NCBI GenBank assembly: GCA_013450215.1
Contig: JACDSH010000053.1
Span: forward strand, 1 to 40,619
Length of the DNA stretch: 40,619 nucleotides
Source of the DNA: Nitrosospira sp.
Lineage (GTDB): Bacteria; Pseudomonadota; Gammaproteobacteria; Burkholderiales; Nitrosomonadaceae
Reading direction: 5' to 3'
Each line of letters starts with the position of its first letter. Within the stretch, counting starts at the first letter, position 1. Below the pieces are notes generated by a model that ran no database searches, had not been told where the DNA came from, and was given only the letters and a program-made list of their open reading frames with translations. Below are positions 36,674-40,619 of this stretch, piece after piece. A program made the position numbers and the translations under genes.

Positions 36674-37822
36674 CTACTCCAGCTCAGCGAGCTTCCGCTC
36701 GTTATCTAAGTGAAAGGCACCATCAACCACAATCTTCTGACCGAGGGACACTCCCTTCACGATAGGACGCATATCAGCAACTTCTGGCCCAAGCTCGACA
36801 GGGATGCGTAAGAACTGATTATTACCTTGAGATAGGAAAATATAATCACGGTTACTTTCTCGTACCACTGCCGATATCGGCACCACCAAACTCTTAGTCG
36901 GATTATCAACAATATGCATGGTCGCCAGCATATCGGGCTTTAGCTTACGAGATGAGTTCTCTACCATCGTACGCACCATCACGGTCCGGGTCAGCGGGTT
37001 GAGTGTATCGGCAACAAAGATGATGAGTCCATCGAAGCTGACCTCATCCCCCAGCGCCGGCACGTGAATCTCAACATGCTGGCCCACCTTAACATCACGC
37101 GCAATTTGCTCAGGAACATCGCCGACCACCCAGACAGAGGATAGATCGGCTAGCTGAAATAACTGATCAGATGGCTGCACCACCTGACCAACAACGACAT
37201 TCCGGCCGATAACGACACCGTTCCTCGTCGCCCTAATAGCCATGGAAGGCAAGACGTGCCCATGCTTTGCCAAAGCTTTCAGCGTATCACTGTCCACACC
37301 CAGCAAGCGCAAATGATCCCTCGCCGTTTCAAATTCGGCACGGGCAATCTCCAGTTCCGATACGCGCCTCTCCACCTCTGCCATCGGCAGTACATCAGCA
37401 GTAAGTAAGTGCTGAGCACGCTCGGTCGCTTTTTCAGTCACGATGGTCCGTGAAAAAGCTCGCAAATAAGCTAACTGTGCTTGGGTTAACTCGGGACTGG
37501 TAATACGCGCAAGCGGGTCACCAATCTTAACGGTATCACCCAGTATGACGTACAAATCGGTAATACGCCCCGTCACGAAGGAGCCGATACGAACAAGCCT
37601 CTCCTCATCGACCTCGACCCTGCTCGGGGCCTGCAACTTATCAGCAAGGCTGACCATTGTTGGCTCGCCAATGATGATACGTTCAGTCAATTCCGGCCTG
37701 AGTGTGATGCTATTCACATCCTGAACTTCTTTCTTCACGGGTGCTGGCGGCTCACCCTTACATCCGGCAATGACTAATGCAAGAAACATAACAAAGCCGG
37801 TAGCCAGAATGTTTGTTTTCAT
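36674..37822 (-). CDS. RND efflux membrane fusion protein (CzcB/CusB type)
   Basis: Periplasmic adaptor lipoprotein of 382 residues. Signal peptide with lipobox VIAGC (Cys21). Then a barrel-sandwich half (GSFVTGRITDLYVILGDTVKIGDPL), a helical hairpin (about 125-195), the second sandwich half (IRATRNGVVIGRNVVVGQVV), a beta-barrel (VWVVGDVPEQIARDVKVGQ) and a membrane-proximal domain. It joins the RND pump to the outer-membrane channel. ATGA overlap with the upstream channel gene and a 2-bp gap to the pump gene show tight coupling. No His-rich N-terminal extension as in CzcB is seen. Confidence 0.93.
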   Translation of the reverse strand: MKTNILATGFVMFLALVIAGCKGEPPAPVKKEVQDVNSITLRPELTERIIIGEPTMVSLADKLQAPSRVEVDEERLVRIGSFVTGRITDLYVILGDTVKIGDPLARITSPELTQAQLAYLRAFSRTIVTEKATERAQHLLTADVLPMAEVERRVSELEIARAEFETARDHLRLLGVDSDTLKALAKHGHVLPSMAIRATRNGVVIGRNVVVGQVVQPSDQLFQLADLSSVWVVGDVPEQIARDVKVGQHVEIHVPALGDEVSFDGLIIFVADTLNPLTRTVMVRTMVENSSRKLKPDMLATMHIVDNPTKSLVVPISAVVRESNRDYIFLSQGNNQFLRIPVELGPEVADMRPIVKGVSLGQKIVVDGAFHLDNERKLAELE

Positions 37823-39102
37823 TCGGTGGTCTGCTCCTTGGGATAATACGCACGCAACCGGTCGATCTCAGCAGCTGCCGATTGTAATTCAAAACGAGCC
37901 AACAATGAGTCCACAAGAATCCCACGCAAGATCCGCTGTGTATCGAGCACCTCGATTAATCCACGTTCGCCAAAACGATGGGCCGTCCTGGCAACTTGAA
38001 AGGCCAGCTCCGCCTCTTTGAGGATACCTCCTTCAAACATCTCCACCCTGCGCTGTGCAATTTGATAGGCTTGCCAAGCAGACTCGAGTAACTGACCGAT
38101 TTCAAACAAACGGTACTCAAGTGTCTCTCGCACCCGAGCCGCATCGAATATGGCCGTGTTAATCTCACCTTTGCGCTGATACAGAAGCGGAACCGTCATC
38201 CTAAGACCACCTCTATTCTCGTTATACTGAGCATCCTGATAATTTGCGAACAAGATATCCACCGAGGGAATGACTGACGCACGTTCCTGGCTGATGCGCA
38301 GACGGGTACGTTCCTGCTCTGCTTGCAAGCGTAGTATTTCCGGATTGACAGAAGTTATTTCCTCGCGCAATAACTCCAGTGCAGGCAACTGAACCGGATC
38401 TTGCAAGGTCGCACTCAGTTCGAAATCGGGTTTCAATGTGCCTGCAGTTAGCTGAACCAGTACAATCCTCGCCCGCTGAGCATTCAGTTGAGCGGCCTCT
38501 TTACGGGAAGCTGCATTCAATACCTCAGCATTCGCCCGAATCAATTCGAACCCTGCTGTTTCACCCACGTCCACAGCAATTTTAATGCGTCGGCGTACAT
38601 CATCCATCAGGTCAAAGACTTCAGACTCTATCCGCGCAACCTCCTGCCTCTGTAGCAGTTCAAATGCACGGACCCGGAGCTGAGCTGCCAAATCAGCGCG
38701 AACCTGATTGAGACTGGCGCGACTGGCATCAACCCCTGCTGAAGCGGCACCGATACGAGCACTCCTCATGAACGGATTTTCTATGGGCTGAACGACACCG
38801 ATCTCGCGGGTAGAGTTCGCTGGATTAGCTGCTGAAAGTCGCGGTTGCTGAGGTCCCCCAATCGCACTCACCTGCGGGTTAGGATAGGCCTCTGCAGAGA
38901 TCACACCTGACTCAGCGATACCGACCTGAGACCGTGCTGCTTTCACTAGTCCATTAGCCTCAAGGCCCAGTCTTTGAAGTGCCTCAATTGACAGTACCGG
39001 AGGAGCTACGTTAATTGATGGGGCAACGACCTCATCCGCTGATGCAAGCGTAAGTTGCGAGACAAAAGCAAGACCTAACAGGCCACGGTGTCGCGAGCTC
39101 AT
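37819..39102 (-). CDS. RND efflux outer-membrane factor (CzcC/TolC type)
   Basis: Outer-membrane channel of 427 residues. A signal peptide (LLGLAFVSQLTLASA) is followed by two OEP repeats made of long helical coiled coils, including GVISAEAYPNPQVSAIGG, a segment typical of CzcC-type proteins, and YRLFEIGQLLESAWQAYQIA. It is the first gene of the efflux operon and is transcribed divergently from the LysR gene. The absence of a cysteine after the signal suggests it is not acylated. Confidence 0.92.
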   Translation of the reverse strand: MSSRHRGLLGLAFVSQLTLASADEVVAPSINVAPPVLSIEALQRLGLEANGLVKAARSQVGIAESGVISAEAYPNPQVSAIGGPQQPRLSAANPANSTREIGVVQPIENPFMRSARIGAASAGVDASRASLNQVRADLAAQLRVRAFELLQRQEVARIESEVFDLMDDVRRRIKIAVDVGETAGFELIRANAEVLNAASRKEAAQLNAQRARIVLVQLTAGTLKPDFELSATLQDPVQLPALELLREEITSVNPEILRLQAEQERTRLRISQERASVIPSVDILFANYQDAQYNENRGGLRMTVPLLYQRKGEINTAIFDAARVRETLEYRLFEIGQLLESAWQAYQIAQRRVEMFEGGILKEAELAFQVARTAHRFGERGLIEVLDTQRILRGILVDSLLARFELQSAAAEIDRLRAYYPKEQTTE

Positions 39103-39240
39103 TAAAATGATAAAGCCTCCTTTACTAACAATATCGGATTAATAAGCGTGCATCATAAAATTTAATTTACATCAATAAAAGCAGTATATTTCTGATAATA
39201 TCATCGGTATTTACGATCTATTTTAACTGGAATTATCACC
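39103..39240. promoter_or_regulatory. Divergent promoter region of efflux operon and LysR gene
   Basis: A 138-base AT-rich region between divergent genes, the classic place for LysR-type operators. It contains ATATT-TCTGAT-AATAT (39186-39201), a 5-bp inverted repeat with T-N11-A character, about 40 bases before the LysR start. The region should contain both promoters; exact -35/-10 boxes are not clear. Confidence 0.4.
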
Positions 39241-40155
39241 ATGCTCAACTATCGACAGCTACATTACTTCTGGGCGGTTGCTAAGGCAGGCAGTATCGTC
39301 CGTGCGAGCGAGCGTCTTCATCTCACCCCCCAGACCCTGAGCGGTCAAATCAGCCTGCTTGAGAGAGCACTGGGCGTATCGCTATTCTTGCGAGTGGGCA
39401 GGCGTCTACAGCTCACCGAGACCGGCAGACTCACACTCACTTATGCCGATGAACTCTTTCAGATCGGCAACAATCTAGAAGAGGCCCTACGCAGCAGACC
39501 AGAAGACCGTTCGATCCAGTTCCGTGTAGGGGTTGATGATGTGGTCCCAAAATCAATTGCCTATCGTCTATTGAAGCCAGCGATGTCAATGATTGAGCCG
39601 GTACATATCGTTTGTCGGGAAAATAAGTTAGTCCGATTACTGGTGGAACTGGCGATCCATCAGCTTGATCTGGTCATTGCGGACCGTCCTATGCCACCCG
39701 AAACAAACGTGAAGGGATACAGTCACAAACTCGGAGAATGCGGGATCACCTTTCTCGCAGCACCTCAGCTTGCAGATCAGATTAAGGGTAAGGTTAAATG
39801 GCCGCGACTACTGAATACTGCACCACTATTAATACCCGGAGAGAATGCGGCGGTGAGAGTACCGCTGATGCGGTGGTTTGATGCCCATCAGATCCAACCA
39901 CGTGTCGTGGGTGAGTTTGATGATAGTGCTTTAATGCATGCTTTCGGGCAGGCCGGTATCGGTATCTTTATCGCCCCATCGGTGATTTCTGATGAAGTAC
40001 GACGCGAGTATGGTGCCACCGTCATCGGCCGAACCGATGAAGTTACTGAGCAGTTCTATGCCATCTCCATGGAACGCAAGTTGACCCATCCTGCAGTGGT
40101 CGCAATTAATGACACTGCTCAGCGCAAGCTATTTGCTAGCTTCAAGACTCGCTAA
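39241..40155 (+). CDS. LysR-family regulator, NhaR-like
   Basis: DNA-binding regulator of 304 residues. The winged helix-turn-helix occupies about residues 3-62 (LNYRQLHYFWAVAKAGSIVR, LHLTPQTLSGQISLLERALG), strongly resembling NhaR, which controls the Na+/H+ antiporter gene nhaA in enterics. The substrate-binding domain follows from about residue 93. No antiporter of the NhaA type is present; instead the gene faces the heavy-metal-type RND operon, which it probably controls. Strong NhaR resemblance, inferred target. The ATG follows AACTGGAATTATCACC with only a weak ribosome site. Confidence 0.9.
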   Translation: MLNYRQLHYFWAVAKAGSIVRASERLHLTPQTLSGQISLLERALGVSLFLRVGRRLQLTETGRLTLTYADELFQIGNNLEEALRSRPEDRSIQFRVGVDDVVPKSIAYRLLKPAMSMIEPVHIVCRENKLVRLLVELAIHQLDLVIADRPMPPETNVKGYSHKLGECGITFLAAPQLADQIKGKVKWPRLLNTAPLLIPGENAAVRVPLMRWFDAHQIQPRVVGEFDDSALMHAFGQAGIGIFIAPSVISDEVRREYGATVIGRTDEVTEQFYAISMERKLTHPAVVAINDTAQRKLFASFKTR

Positions 40156-40361
40156 CATTCATTAATACGAATCAGGAGATTAGAAACCAGAACCGGATGA
40201 GCAGGACAGAACTAAACCGTCGAGATCGTTGTAGATACTACGACAGGTAGTTAGTAAAGACTGGTGGTAGGATGCGAATATAGCTCCCAGCGGGGTTTGT
40301 GACGAGCGGTCTGATCGTAGCTCTCAGGAGTAGCAGGCCCGTCACATCTCCGACTCAGACC
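40156..40361. other. Intergenic region between the LysR gene and htpG
   Basis: About 205 non-coding bases between convergent genes. I see no clear intrinsic terminator, repeat family or RNA gene. Confidence 0.4.
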
Positions 40362-40619
40362 CTACTTTCCGTTCAGAGTGGTCGACAGCAGTAGCTCGTT
40401 AAGTCTTTTGACAAATCCGGCTGGGTCCTCGAGTTGACCACCCTCTGCTAGCAGAGCCTGATCAAATAGAATATGGCTCCAATCGACAAAGCGCTCCTCC
40501 TCGTACTTCAACCGTTGCACCATCGGATGGTGTGGATTAATTTCAAGGATCGGCTTGGCATGGTTTACCTTCTGACCCGCTGATTTAAGGAGTCTTTCAA
40601 GGTTACCACCCATATCATG
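40362..40619 (-). CDS. htpG: Chaperone HtpG, C-terminal part only
   Basis: The last 85 codons of the bacterial Hsp90; the rest lies outside the window. The frame enters at base 40619 with His-Asp-Met and reads GGNLERLLKSAGQ, then KPILEINPHHPMVQRL and SHILFDQALLAEGGQLEDPA, the conserved dimerisation-domain tail of HtpG. The Met near 40613 is internal, not a start. Confidence 0.93.
   Translation of the reverse strand, partial: HDMGGNLERLLKSAGQKVNHAKPILEINPHHPMVQRLKYEEERFVDWSHILFDQALLAEGGQLEDPAGFVKRLNELLLSTTLNGK

Overview
The window looks like a chromosomal core-genome segment of a betaproteobacterium, probably in or near the order Nitrosomonadales. I infer this from protein character and gene order: rhodanese-grxC-secB-SH3-gpsA divergent from gpmA, then an envC-like gene, ctpA and a moeB/hesA-type gene, with argB-slmA and a bioBFHCD operon nearby. 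Base composition is near 50% GC and even throughout. No insertion sequence, prophage, CRISPR array, rRNA or tRNA was seen. Placement below class level is tentative.

Layout. (1) Positions 1-8383, minus strand: a run reading kef-type antiporter, arsC-like reductase, a cysteine-rich secreted protein, an old-yellow-enzyme reductase, a urea/amide-type periplasmic binding protein, and a hybrid sensor kinase that leaves the window at base 1. (2) 8629-12962, minus: prpD then acnA, the dehydration and hydration steps of the methylcitrate cycle and aconitase of the TCA cycle. (3) 13192-16321: an outlying lipoprotein, an SDR oxidoreductase and an O-methyltransferase. (4) 16343-22629, minus: a tightly packed biotin operon bioB-bioF-bioH-bioC-bioD followed by an alpha/beta hydrolase and a lipoprotein zinc peptidase. 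(5) 22630-24060: a gene-poor stretch holding one small TIGR04073-type secreted protein and possibly an 84-codon ORF. (6) 24061-27338: trmL, then the convergent rhodanese-grxC-secB-SH3-gpsA operon. (7) 27610-31892, plus: gpmA, an EnvC-like factor, CtpA protease and an E1-like MoeB/HesA enzyme. (8) 31889-33433, minus: argB-slmA. (9) 33531-40155: a three-gene heavy-metal-type RND efflux operon with a divergent NhaR-like LysR regulator. (10) 40362-40619, minus: the 3' end of htpG.

How the genes work together. The bio operon covers the complete route from malonyl-ACP methylation (BioC) through ester removal (BioH), KAPA formation (BioF) and ring closure (BioD, BioB); only bioA is absent from the window. 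The binding protein and the hybrid kinase overlap by 4 bp and there is no ABC permease or ATPase next to them, so they look like a two-part periplasmic sensor rather than a transporter. The RND genes form a complete tripartite efflux pump.

The observations most worth a second look are the binding-protein/kinase pair, a membrane-anchored rhodanese-fold protein with no cysteine at all, the prpD-acnA pairing in which AcnA carries an insertion of about 49 residues, a secreted eight-cysteine protein, and a palindrome just upstream of bioB. I found no clearly new multi-gene system.
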